12,928 nucleotides of DNA from Ruminococcaceae bacterium UBA7101 (lineage in GTDB: Bacteria > Bacillota > Clostridia > Oscillospirales > Acutalibacteraceae): assembly GCA_002493325.1 (NCBI GenBank), contig DKYL01000050.1, positions 35,379-48,306 on the forward strand, in the 5' to 3' direction. The position numbers and the translations under genes were made by a program. Positions 7,524 to 12,928 of this stretch are shown here, one piece after another. Each line of letters starts with the position of its first letter. Positions within the stretch are counted from its first letter, which is position 1. The notes under the pieces were generated by a model. The model worked only from the letters and a program-made list of their open reading frames with translations. It did no database searches and was not told where the DNA came from.

Positions 7524-8126
7524 TCAGTAGTTTACTTTTTTATCTTTATAATAAAATTCTTTATCATGGTCACTGATTTCACGCATAACACGGCAAGGAT
7601 TGCCCACTGCAACAACATTGGCAGGAATATCCTTTGTAACAACAGAGCCTGCACCGATAACAGAATTATCACCGATGGTCACACCGGGAACAATGATTGC
7701 ACCTGCACCAATCCACACGTTCCTTCCGATATGCACACCAACATTAAACTGCAATGCCTTTTCTCTCAGCTCGGGCAAAATCGGATGACCTGCTGTTGCA
7801 ATCGTTACATTTGGTCCTATCATTGTTTTGTCACCGATATAAATATGACCATCGTCCACAAGGGTGAGATTGAAATTTGCATAAACACTTTCACCAAGGT
7901 GAACATGTGCACCGCCCCAGTTGGCATAAAACGGAGGCTGAATATAAGTTTCACTGCCTACCTCTGCAAACATAAGCTTCATCAGCTCTTCCATTCGCTC
8001 CTCATCACCAAGTCCGAGGGTATTATATTCCTTCATATATTTAACACAGCCCGTCTGCACAGTCATAATTTCGTCAACAGTGCAGTCATAAATCAAGCCT
8101 TTTTCCATTTTTTCGGTTTCAGTCAC
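7524..8126 (-). CDS. Hexapeptide-repeat O-acetyltransferase, maltose/galactoside type
   Basis: Predicted cytoplasmic acetyl-CoA-dependent sugar O-acetyltransferase of the left-handed beta-helix (LacA/Maa) family, 200 residues; family members are about 180-205. The N-terminal helical cap (about 5-65) is followed by IQPPFYANWGGAHVHLGE and hexapeptide coils (YIGDKTMIGPNVTI). The catalytic His is in ATAGHP. The C-terminal coils WIGAGAIIVPGVTIGDNSVI and VVAVGNPCRVMREI are typical. The start is chosen as GTG 8126 because AAAGGAG lies 8 nt upstream; an in-frame ATG at 8108 lacks an SD and one at 8186 lies upstream of the predicted transcription start. The true acceptor sugar cannot be told from sequence. 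It is a single-gene unit, divergent from hpt. Confidence 0.9.
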   Translation of the reverse strand: MTETEKMEKGLIYDCTVDEIMTVQTGCVKYMKEYNTLGLGDEERMEELMKLMFAEVGSETYIQPPFYANWGGAHVHLGESVYANFNLTLVDDGHIYIGDKTMIGPNVTIATAGHPILPELREKALQFNVGVHIGRNVWIGAGAIIVPGVTIGDNSVIGAGSVVTKDIPANVVAVGNPCRVMREISDHDKEFYYKDKKVNY

Positions 8127-8157
8127 AGCAAAAACTCCTTTAGCATTATTTGATTTT

Positions 8158-8186
8158 AATATAACAAAATACCATAAAAAACGCAA
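8158..8186 (-). promoter_or_regulatory. Promoter of the acetyltransferase gene
   Basis: On the minus strand TTGCGT (8186-8181) and TATATT (8163-8158) are 17 nt apart. The start codon lies about 30 nt downstream. Confidence 0.6.
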
Positions 8187-8195
8187 GGCTTTTAC

Positions 8196-8224
8196 TTTAC
8201 TTTACAACAGCCTGATGTTATAAT
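8196..8224 (+). promoter_or_regulatory. Promoter of hpt
   Basis: TTTACT (8196-8201) and a perfect TATAAT (8219-8224) are 17 nt apart, giving a leader of about 40 nt before hpt. I see no purine-riboswitch core in that short leader. Confidence 0.6.
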
Positions 8225-8268
8225 TTAAGAGCATTGATGTATTACGCTTAAATTTAAGGGGAGTAATT

Positions 8269-8811
8269 ATGAACAAAGACGTTGAAAAAATCCTTGTTAC
8301 CGAGGAGGAACTTTATTCAATAACAAAAAAACTCGGCGAAATAATCACAAATGACTATGCAGGCAAAAAACTGCTTGTTGTAGGCGTTCTTAAAGGTTCA
8401 ATATATTTTTTAACCGATCTTACAAGACATATTGATTTACCCTGCCATATTGATTTCATTCAGGCATCAAGCTATGGTGAAAGCACCGAATCAAGCGGAA
8501 AGGTAGAAATAATTAAGGATATTGAAAAGGATTTAAGCGGCTTTGATGTTCTGCTTGTTGAGGATATTCTTGATACCGGCAGAACGCTCAAGCACATATG
8601 CGATATGCTGTCAGAAAGAAATCCTGAATCCATTGCAGTCGTTACCCTGCTTGACAAGCCCTCAAGGCGTGTTGCCGATATTAAGGCTGATTACGTTGGT
8701 GTTGATGTTCCGAACGAGTTTGTTGTGGGCTACGGTCTTGACTATAATCAGTACTACCGCAACCTGCCTTACATCGGCATTCTCAAGCGCCAGGTATACG
8801 AAAAACAATAA
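8269..8811 (+). CDS. hpt: Hypoxanthine phosphoribosyltransferase
   Basis: Purine salvage enzyme converting hypoxanthine (and usually guanine) plus PRPP to IMP (GMP); cytoplasmic. The 180-residue product has family length. Motifs in order: VGVLKGSIYFL (38-48, LKGS loop that binds pyrophosphate), QASSYG (65-70, flexible loop), LLVEDILDTGRTL (95-107, the PRPP-binding signature with the acidic pair), a LLDKPSRR segment, and FVVGYGLDYNQYYRNLPYIG near the end, where the purine sits. AAGGGGAG (8255-8262) precedes ATG 8269. No hairpin terminator follows; the -35 box of the next promoter begins 2 nt after the stop, so some read-through into the riboswitch leader is possible. Confidence 0.96.
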   Translation: MNKDVEKILVTEEELYSITKKLGEIITNDYAGKKLLVVGVLKGSIYFLTDLTRHIDLPCHIDFIQASSYGESTESSGKVEIIKDIEKDLSGFDVLLVEDILDTGRTLKHICDMLSERNPESIAVVTLLDKPSRRVADIKADYVGVDVPNEFVVGYGLDYNQYYRNLPYIGILKRQVYEKQ

Positions 8812-8812
8812 A

Positions 8813-8842
8813 TTGACAACAATAATCTATTAATGTTATACT
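8813..8842 (+). promoter_or_regulatory. Promoter of the cobalamin-riboswitch operon
   Basis: TTGACA (8813-8818) is a perfect -35; TATACT (8837-8842) lies 18 nt downstream (or TTATAC 17 nt downstream). Transcription should start near 8849, just ahead of the aptamer at about 8861. Confidence 0.7.
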
Positions 8843-8860
8843 GTTAATATAAATTCAATA

Positions 8861-9295
8861 GTTATCGGTTCCCGATTTAACGAGTCGGGATTAAAAGGGA
8901 ATTAGGTCAGAGTCCTAAGCAACCGCCATTACCGTATTTGACGAAAGACGTACCTATGCAATGAGTAGTAATCCAAACCGTGGTTAAAATTGGCTGATTT
9001 GCCCTTACTCTGTGTTAAAAATACTCGGAATACGGCAAGTATTCCTGCGTTTTTGTGCCTTGATTAAGAACAAATCAGCCAATTTTAACTCGCAAACCCA
9101 AAATGCTTGCAGTAAAGATGAATTTTGATTTTTGAGATGGCAGCCTTGCTGACGCAAGGCAACAGCGAAAATTTCACAAATTCGCTTTAATTCTGCATTT
9201 GGGGCAGGTTCGGATTTCTATTCATTGCCTAAAGTTGGTGTATCAAGCGAAGTTCTGAAAATTTCTATATCATAAGTCGGGATACCTGCCGAAAA
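8861..9295 (+). promoter_or_regulatory. Cobalamin (B12) riboswitch aptamer with a large internal insert
   Basis: The conserved landmarks of the cobalamin aptamer are present in order. A TCCCGA/TCGGGA stem lies at 8869-8890, then TTAAAAGGGAA (8891-8901), GGTCAGAGTCC (8905-8915, consensus GGTGAAAATCC), AAGCAACCGCCATTACCGTAT (8917-8937; consensus core GCCACTG), and the closing box AAGTCGGGATACCTGCC (9274-9290; consensus AGTCAGGAGACCTGCC). TCGG (8865-8868) can pair with CCGA (9289-9292) as part of P1. The core-to-closing-box distance is about 340 nt, far longer than usual (whole aptamers are about 200 nt), because a self-folding block occupies the P7-P9 side. The genes behind it encode B12-carrier-like domains, which supports the ligand. 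Upon cobalamin binding, the downstream hairpin should shut expression. Confidence 0.88.
8958..9228 (+). repeat. Structured three-way-junction insert inside the riboswitch
   Basis: A block of about 271 nt is bounded by imperfect inverted arms of 22 nt (8958-8979 with 9207-9228; 19 of 22 positions pair). Inside are two independent hairpins. Hairpin A is a perfect 19-bp inverted repeat, GTTAAAATTGGCTGATTTG (8983-9001) with its complement at 9071-9089, whose loop holds a further perfect hairpin GGAATAC/GTATTCC. Hairpin B (about 9097-9204) is long and imperfect, with CCCAAAATGC against GCATTTGGGG at its base and a perfect GCCTTGC-TGAC-GCAAGGC tip (9143-9160). No coding sequence lies in it. It may be an expanded peripheral domain of the aptamer or an inserted MITE-like element. 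Confidence 0.6.
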
Positions 9296-9348
9296 TCTGA
9301 TTCAGCTTTTGGGCAAGCGGAAAGGCAAATGAATTAAAAGACCTGCTG

Positions 9349-9376
9349 CACCTCTGTCCAAACAGAGGTGTTTTTT
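9349..9376 (+). terminator. Riboswitch expression platform: terminator that also masks the RBS
   Basis: A perfect 8-bp stem CACCTCTG (9349-9356) / CAGAGGTG (9363-9370) with a 6-nt loop is followed by six T (9371-9376) and immediately by the ATG at 9377. The descending arm contains AGAGGTG, the only SD for that ATG. The same hairpin could therefore terminate transcription and block ribosome binding when B12 is plentiful. Confidence 0.8.
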
Positions 9377-10093
9377 ATGAAAAAAAATATAAAATATATA
9401 TCTATATTAATTACTATAATATTTATATTCATATCATTTGTCGGCTGCAGCAGCGAAAACCTGCCTGAGGAGCAGACATTAAATAATATAACATCTGCAT
9501 CAGCCATATCTGCTGAACACAGCAAAGTAACTGAAAAGGGCAGTCAGACAGAAAAAACGGTCAGTGAGTCCGATTCGCAAAATTCAATGCCCAAGCAAAA
9601 TAAATCCACTGCTGCAGCATCGGCAACGGATTCCACAACCCAAAAGACTTCCGCAACAAAAAAAGCAGAAAATAAAACAACAACTAAAAAAGCTGTTAAA
9701 ACAACCACAACAAGCACAACCTCGTCATCAATTACCTGCAGTATTGAAATTGAGTGTAAAAAAGTCCTTAATAATATGGACAATCTTAAAGCAGGGCACG
9801 AGGAATTTGTTCCGGCAGACGGAATCATTATGAGCACCCGGACTGTAACGATTGACAACGGCGATACCGCCTATGACGCATTGAAAGCAGCCTGCAGCAA
9901 AAGCGGAGTAACAATAAATGCCCAGAACAGTGTATACGGCATATATGTAAAAGGCTTCAATAACATAGATGAATTTGACTGCGGAAAGCAAAGCGGCTGG
10001 GTATACACTGTCAACGGCAGTTCTCCACCGAAAAGCTGTGATAAATACACGGTATCACAGGGCGACAGTATTATTTTTTCTTATGTATGTTAG
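9377..10093 (+). CDS. DUF4430 lipoprotein, transcobalamin beta-domain-like
   Basis: Predicted 238-residue surface lipoprotein. A signal peptide (1-23) ends at a lipobox FVGC (Cys24, acylated). Residues 25-118 are a low-complexity Ser/Thr/Lys linker that should reach away from the membrane. Residues 120-236 match the DUF4430 domain, the fold of the C-terminal domain of transcobalamin and intrinsic factor: CSIEIECKKVLNNMD, then FVPADGIIM, TVTIDNGDTAYDALKAAC, and the closing SGWVYTVNGSSPP followed by YTVSQGDSIIFSY. Several Cys (121, 127, 173, 202, 221, 238) could form disulfides. Start ATG 9377 follows SD AGAGGTG by 6 nt; an upstream in-frame GTG (9368) lies in that SD. First gene behind the B12 riboswitch, which together with the fold argues for corrinoid binding; direct binding is inferred. 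Confidence 0.85.
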   Translation: MKKNIKYISILITIIFIFISFVGCSSENLPEEQTLNNITSASAISAEHSKVTEKGSQTEKTVSESDSQNSMPKQNKSTAAASATDSTTQKTSATKKAENKTTTKKAVKTTTTSTTSSSITCSIEIECKKVLNNMDNLKAGHEEFVPADGIIMSTRTVTIDNGDTAYDALKAACSKSGVTINAQNSVYGIYVKGFNNIDEFDCGKQSGWVYTVNGSSPPKSCDKYTVSQGDSIIFSYVC

Positions 10094-10143
10094 CACAGAG
10101 CTTTGTCCTTGTTATCATAAAAAACATATTGGAGGTTAAAAAT

Positions 10144-11346
10144 ATGAAAAAGTTTTTAGCAGTTATTACTGCAATCTGTGTAATGCTCACAGCAAGCATT
10201 ACCGCATTTGCACAGTCACAGCCGAAAAGCGAAAACGTGCAGAAGGAAATGAACAAAATTGTTAATTACATCACCTCACAAAAAGAAGGTGACTACACAA
10301 TTGATGATGCTGTTGATTTCTACTATCTCACCAAATCAGGTGCCGATTTGTCAAAATATAATGACAAATTCCTTGCAAGTGTTAAGGAAAACATCAAGGC
10401 TAACAACGGAAAGCTGATTACACAGTACGGCGAGAGCCTTGCAACCTATGCCGCTGTCATTGAAATTCTTATGTTCAACGACATTGATGTATGGGAATTT
10501 GAGGGCTATGATTTAACTGCAGCCTTTGCCGCAATGCCTGCAGATTCAGAAATAAATCCTTACTATTATAATATAGTAATCCCTGCTCTTTTCTATATTG
10601 AGGACGAAGCTTTCTGCAAAGCCGTTTGCAAGAACTTTGTTGACAAGTATTATACAATGGGCAAGGGTATGGAAAACTGGGGCTTCAGCTGTGATAACAC
10701 TGCTTATTTCATTTCTGCAATCACCTACTCTTCAGATGAATACACAGCACAGCTTAACGATGCACTCAAGGTTATTGAAACCTACAAAACAGAGGGCGGA
10801 TATTTCTGCGATACCCAGTACACAACAACACTGAATGCAGATTCAACAGCACTTGCACTTATGGCTTATGCGGAATATGAGTGGCTTGATTCACTGCTTG
10901 ATGATAACGCTGAAACAATCAGTCTTGACAAGAGCACAGAGATTTATAATCAGCTCACTGCATTCAAAACCTCAACAGAGGGTGCGTATTCCTTTGAGGT
11001 TGGCGGCGAACCAAATCTTTTTGCAAGCTTTGATGCTCTTCGCGGATTAACATCTTATAAAAATGCGCTTGAATTCAAAGAGTTAATTGATGAGCCAATT
11101 GACTGGGATGACTCTGAAGATCCTGATGTTTCAGAGAAAGACCCGACCAAGACTGAGTCAACAACAAAACGTCCGATTAAACCCCTTGTAACACAAAATA
11201 ATGACACTACAGCAGCTACACAAACAAAAAAGAACACATCTAAAAAATCACCTTCAACAGGTGCAGGCGCAATGACAATCGCACTGTCACTTGCACTCGC
11301 AGGTGCAGGAACAGCAGTTCTTGCTGCAAAGAAAAAAGAACAGTAA
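10144..11346 (+). CDS. Exported alpha/alpha-barrel protein, transcobalamin N-domain-like, with wall-sorting-like tail
   Basis: Predicted 400-residue exported protein. The signal peptide ends near ITAFA (23). Residues about 30-312 are all helical and resemble the prenyltransferase/terpene-cyclase-type alpha-alpha barrel found in the N-terminal domain of transcobalamin and intrinsic factor: GESLATYAAVIEILMF (96-111), MENWGFSCDNTAYFISAI (176-193), LNADSTALALMAYAEYE (230-246) and NLFASFDALRGLTSYKN (291-307) are the inner-helix repeats. A Thr/Lys/Pro linker (313-368) leads to SPSTGA (369-374), a hydrophobic stretch and KKKEQ, a layout like a sortase signal with a non-LPXTG motif. TTGGAGG lies 6-8 nt before ATG 10144. 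It follows the DUF4430 gene by 50 nt on the same transcript, so the two probably form a split B12-capture pair. Terpene cyclase activity is unlikely: no catalytic Asp-rich motif is seen. Confidence 0.8.
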   Translation: MKKFLAVITAICVMLTASITAFAQSQPKSENVQKEMNKIVNYITSQKEGDYTIDDAVDFYYLTKSGADLSKYNDKFLASVKENIKANNGKLITQYGESLATYAAVIEILMFNDIDVWEFEGYDLTAAFAAMPADSEINPYYYNIVIPALFYIEDEAFCKAVCKNFVDKYYTMGKGMENWGFSCDNTAYFISAITYSSDEYTAQLNDALKVIETYKTEGGYFCDTQYTTTLNADSTALALMAYAEYEWLDSLLDDNAETISLDKSTEIYNQLTAFKTSTEGAYSFEVGGEPNLFASFDALRGLTSYKNALEFKELIDEPIDWDDSEDPDVSEKDPTKTESTTKRPIKPLVTQNNDTTAATQTKKNTSKKSPSTGAGAMTIALSLALAGAGTAVLAAKKKEQ

Positions 11347-11353
11347 ATAACAG

Positions 11354-11387
11354 ATACCCCACAGAGTGAAATCTGTGGGGTATTTTT
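11354..11387 (+). terminator. Terminator of the B12-capture operon
   Basis: A perfect 12-bp stem ATACCCCACAGA (11354-11365) / TCTGTGGGGTAT (11372-11383) with loop GTGAAA and a T5 run lies 7 nt after the barrel gene's stop. The reverse strand lacks a good U run, so it mainly serves the plus strand. Confidence 0.9.
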
Positions 11388-11393
11388 ATATTT

Positions 11394-12029
11394 TTAATCA
11401 TTAGTCATATCCTTAATACTTGTCGGCGATGTATCTATTACCTCAAGCTTTTTGCCCTGCATCCAGAGTGACGGCGTGATACGGAGCTTATAGCCATAGC
11501 CTGCATCCATCTGCCAGTGTGCCATCGGTGCTTCGGGCAAACCATAACAGGACAGTATTGTCATAAGCACACCTGCATGACCCACAATTGCAACATTGTT
11601 CGTTCCTGTTTTTATACATCCGTCAATCACCTTTTCAAAGGCAAGGCAGACACGGCTGACAAACTCAGCATTGCTTTCACCATATGGCGTTCGTGCATTC
11701 ATATCGCCTCTTATCCAATTTTTAAAATCATCATTATTTTTCAAATCCTCTGCGGTGCACTGTTCAAATTCGCCGAAATTATATTCAATAAAATCATCTA
11801 TTATAATCGTATTACTTTCAGGGAACATAATTTTTGCAGAATCCTTACAACGCTTAAGCGGTGAAGAAAACACGGCTTCAACCTTTGGATAATGCTCGTG
11901 CGCTTTAATTGATTTCAAGCTCGCTATACTATCGGTAGTTAAGGGCAAGTCCGTATGCCCAATATACTGTGCGTTTAAGTTACCTTTGGTTAATCCGTGA
12001 CGGAATAAATAAACTGTGTATGATTTCAT
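11394..12029 (-). CDS. Histidine phosphatase family protein, possibly alpha-ribazole phosphatase
   Basis: Predicted 211-residue cytoplasmic phosphomonoesterase of the phosphoglycerate-mutase-like superfamily. The phosphohistidine loop is LFRHGLTKGN (about 8-17), followed by YIGHTDLPLT, VFSSPLKRCKDSAKI, the acidic NFGEFE region, YGES and the second catalytic His in VGHAGVL. Members of this size include alpha-ribazole phosphatase (CobC), fructose-bisphosphatase-like and many broad-specificity enzymes; the 'GHTDLPLT', 'FGEFE' and 'GES' pattern is shared with CobC but not diagnostic. Being next to a B12-regulated locus makes CobC worth testing, but it is on the other strand with no riboswitch of its own. 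Start: ATG 12029 has AAGGAG 9 nt upstream; an in-frame ATG at 12086 lacks an SD. Confidence 0.85.
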   Translation of the reverse strand: MKSYTVYLFRHGLTKGNLNAQYIGHTDLPLTTDSIASLKSIKAHEHYPKVEAVFSSPLKRCKDSAKIMFPESNTIIIDDFIEYNFGEFEQCTAEDLKNNDDFKNWIRGDMNARTPYGESNAEFVSRVCLAFEKVIDGCIKTGTNNVAIVGHAGVLMTILSCYGLPEAPMAHWQMDAGYGYKLRITPSLWMQGKKLEVIDTSPTSIKDMTND

Positions 12030-12057
12030 ATGAAAAAGCTCCTTATTTAGCCAAATG

Positions 12058-12128
12058 TTACAAATAGTTAACAATATAAAATTCACACTTTACAAATAGT
12101 AATATCAGAGATATAATACTATTTGTAA
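12058..12128. promoter_or_regulatory. Three-site operator around the XRE regulator promoter
   Basis: The motif TTACAAATAGT occurs at 12058-12068 and 12090-12100, and inverted (ACTATTTGTAA) at 12118-12128. The last two make a perfect 12-bp inverted repeat with a 15-nt centre, TTACAAATAGTA...TACTATTTGTAA. It lies in the intergenic space between the divergent phosphatase and regulator genes, so a bound repressor could control both. Confidence 0.65.
12089..12117 (+). promoter_or_regulatory. Promoter of the XRE regulator gene
   Basis: TTTACA (12089-12094) and a perfect TATAAT (12112-12117) are 17 nt apart. The -35 overlaps one arm of the inverted repeat and the -10 abuts the other, a layout suited to autorepression. 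Confidence 0.7.
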
Positions 12129-12143
12129 TATGTGGAGGGTTTT

Positions 12144-12797
12144 ATGGAAAATCTAATTGAAAAAAAGAAAGCAAAAAAAGGCAAGACTGACAAGCTTTCC
12201 AATTTTGCAGCGGTGCTAACCCAGCTTCGCAAGGAAAGAGGAATCAGCCAGAAAAAAGCGGCTTTTGACCTTGGAATCAGTCAGGCGCTTCTCAGCCATT
12301 ATGAAAAGGGAATAAGAGAATGCGGACTTGATTTTGTTATCAAATGCGGCGAATACTACGGTGTAACCACCGACTACCTTTTAGGTGTAAGCAGCAACCG
12401 CAATGGTATTGACACATCCTATATCGACACCCCTATTGATGAAAATGGTGAAATCAGTGTCGGCACACTGGCACAGGCTTCAACATTTCTGCTTGATATT
12501 ATTTCATCTGCCAAGGATGCACAGGCTGTTAAGTACATTTATGACTACTATGCACTTTGTGTATATCGCGGTGCACTCACCATGGCAAAGGCAGGCATAC
12601 TGCCAAAGGAAATATTTAAAATAGATTTTAATCTCGGAAGAGAGCTTGCAAATGCTGCCATTGCAGTAGAAGATGCAAAATTCGGTCTGATTGAGGATAA
12701 GTCAAGAAACGGTAACGATATGTGCGAAAGCAATGCATTTATCAATCTTATCAACAGAGCCGAAGAGCAGATACTTACAAGCTTTTACCTTGATTAA
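12144..12797 (+). CDS. XRE-family transcriptional regulator
   Basis: Predicted 217-residue DNA-binding protein. After a Lys-rich N-terminus (1-18) comes a Cro/C1-type helix-turn-helix at about 20-75: FAAVLTQLRKERGISQKKAAFDLGISQALLSHYEKGIRE, with the usual 'ISQ' turn and 'YYGVTTDYLLG' closing helix. Residues 90-217 are mostly helical (ASTFLLDIISSAKDAQAVKYIYDYY), probably for oligomerisation or ligand sensing; I do not recognise this part as a named domain. GGAGGG (12134-12139) sets ATG 12144; an in-frame GTG at 12132 overlaps the SD. Its promoter sits in a three-site operator, so autoregulation and control of the divergent phosphatase gene are likely. The protein's targets are unknown. Confidence 0.88.
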   Translation: MENLIEKKKAKKGKTDKLSNFAAVLTQLRKERGISQKKAAFDLGISQALLSHYEKGIRECGLDFVIKCGEYYGVTTDYLLGVSSNRNGIDTSYIDTPIDENGEISVGTLAQASTFLLDIISSAKDAQAVKYIYDYYALCVYRGALTMAKAGILPKEIFKIDFNLGRELANAAIAVEDAKFGLIEDKSRNGNDMCESNAFINLINRAEEQILTSFYLD

Positions 12798-12928
12798 TAC
12801 AGAGCAAACTGATTCTGCTCGGATTTAATATATTCAACAATAATCGCTGTAGAGATTTCTGCAGCGATTTTTTTAAATATAGGGTAATCTATCTGTGAGC
12901 TTTCGTCACCGCCGTCACTGATTGAACG
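12794..12928 (-). CDS. Partial minus-strand gene, C-terminal end only
   Basis: On the minus strand a frame is open from the window edge for 44 codons to TAA at 12796-12794. It ends KKIAAEISTAIIVEYIK and then SEQNQFALY, which reads like a real amphipathic C-terminal helix. The 5' part lies outside the window. Its stop overlaps the end of the convergent XRE gene by 4 nt, and the terminator-like hairpin lies within it. No family recognised; a chance open frame of this length cannot be excluded. Confidence 0.4.
   Translation of the reverse strand, partial: RSISDGGDESSQIDYPIFKKIAAEISTAIIVEYIKSEQNQFALY
12842..12874 (+). terminator. Terminator-like hairpin after the XRE gene
   Basis: An 11-bp stem (12842-12852 with 12859-12869, one G-U pair) with loop AGATTT is followed by seven T (12868-12874), 45 nt after the regulator's stop. 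It overlaps the possible end of a minus-strand gene. Confidence 0.65.

Noticed and set aside
7566..8153. A 195-residue plus-strand frame rich in His, Cys and Asn
   Set aside because: It is the antisense shadow of the hexapeptide acetyltransferase, whose family motifs are clear on the minus strand; its composition is not protein-like and it has no SD.
8225..8268. Possible purine riboswitch ahead of hpt
   Set aside because: The leader is only about 40 nt and lacks the paired stems and conserved loops of that aptamer.
9027..9057. Hairpin GGAATAC/GTATTCC followed by a T run as a terminator inside the riboswitch
   Set aside because: The T run comes after TGCG rather than directly behind the stem, and stopping here would block the operon before the aptamer is complete; it fits better as the tip of hairpin A.
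9564..9833. An 89-residue Gln/Lys/Pro-rich frame inside the lipoprotein gene
   Set aside because: It is a frame-shifted reading of the Ser/Thr/Lys linker of the DUF4430 lipoprotein; low complexity explains the lack of stops.

Overview
The window reads as chromosomal DNA from a low-to-mid GC Gram-positive anaerobe, most likely a gut Clostridia of the Ruminococcaceae/Oscillospiraceae type. The reasons are strong AAGGAG-type ribosome binding sites, sigma-A promoters with TTGACA/TATAAT-like boxes, lipoprotein and sortase-like surface signals, a YbiT-type ABC-F ATPase, and Ruminococcus-like proteins. The species assignment is inference only.

Layout: (1) 1-1310 is a visibly AT-richer patch with a secreted beta-rich protein and a tiny two-helix membrane protein, closed by a terminator. 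(2) 1316-1743 has no gene but holds an orphan sigma-A-like promoter and a cluster of hairpins. (3) 1744-3351 (minus) is an ABC-F translation-factor ATPase. (4) 3423-7508 is a probable four-gene transcription unit: rpe, a membrane-anchored DUF4015-like protein, a membrane-anchored cadherin-like beta-sandwich protein, and the Mg2+ channel mgtE. (5) 7524-8126 (minus) is a hexapeptide O-acetyltransferase, divergent from hpt (8269-8811). (6) 8813-11387 is the most interesting block: a promoter, a cobalamin riboswitch enlarged by an approximately 270-nt structured insert, a terminator/RBS-masking hairpin, a DUF4430 lipoprotein and an alpha/alpha-barrel protein with a sortase-like C-terminus. (7) 11394-12029 (minus) is a histidine phosphatase, divergent from (8) an XRE-family regulator at 12144-12797, whose promoter is embedded in three copies of one 11-bp motif. 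(9) The right edge holds the probable C-terminal end of a minus-strand gene.

The block at 8813-11387 looks like a bacterial, two-polypeptide counterpart of the animal B12 carriers (intrinsic factor, transcobalamin, haptocorrin). Those proteins consist of an alpha6/alpha6 barrel followed by a beta domain of the DUF4430 type and bind cobalamin between the two. Here the beta domain is on a lipoprotein and the barrel is on a separate exported protein with a wall-sorting-like tail, both behind one cobalamin riboswitch. The likely role is capture of corrinoids at the cell surface. No transporter or B12 biosynthesis cluster lies in the window; the only other possible link is the phosphatase next door, which could be CobC-like.
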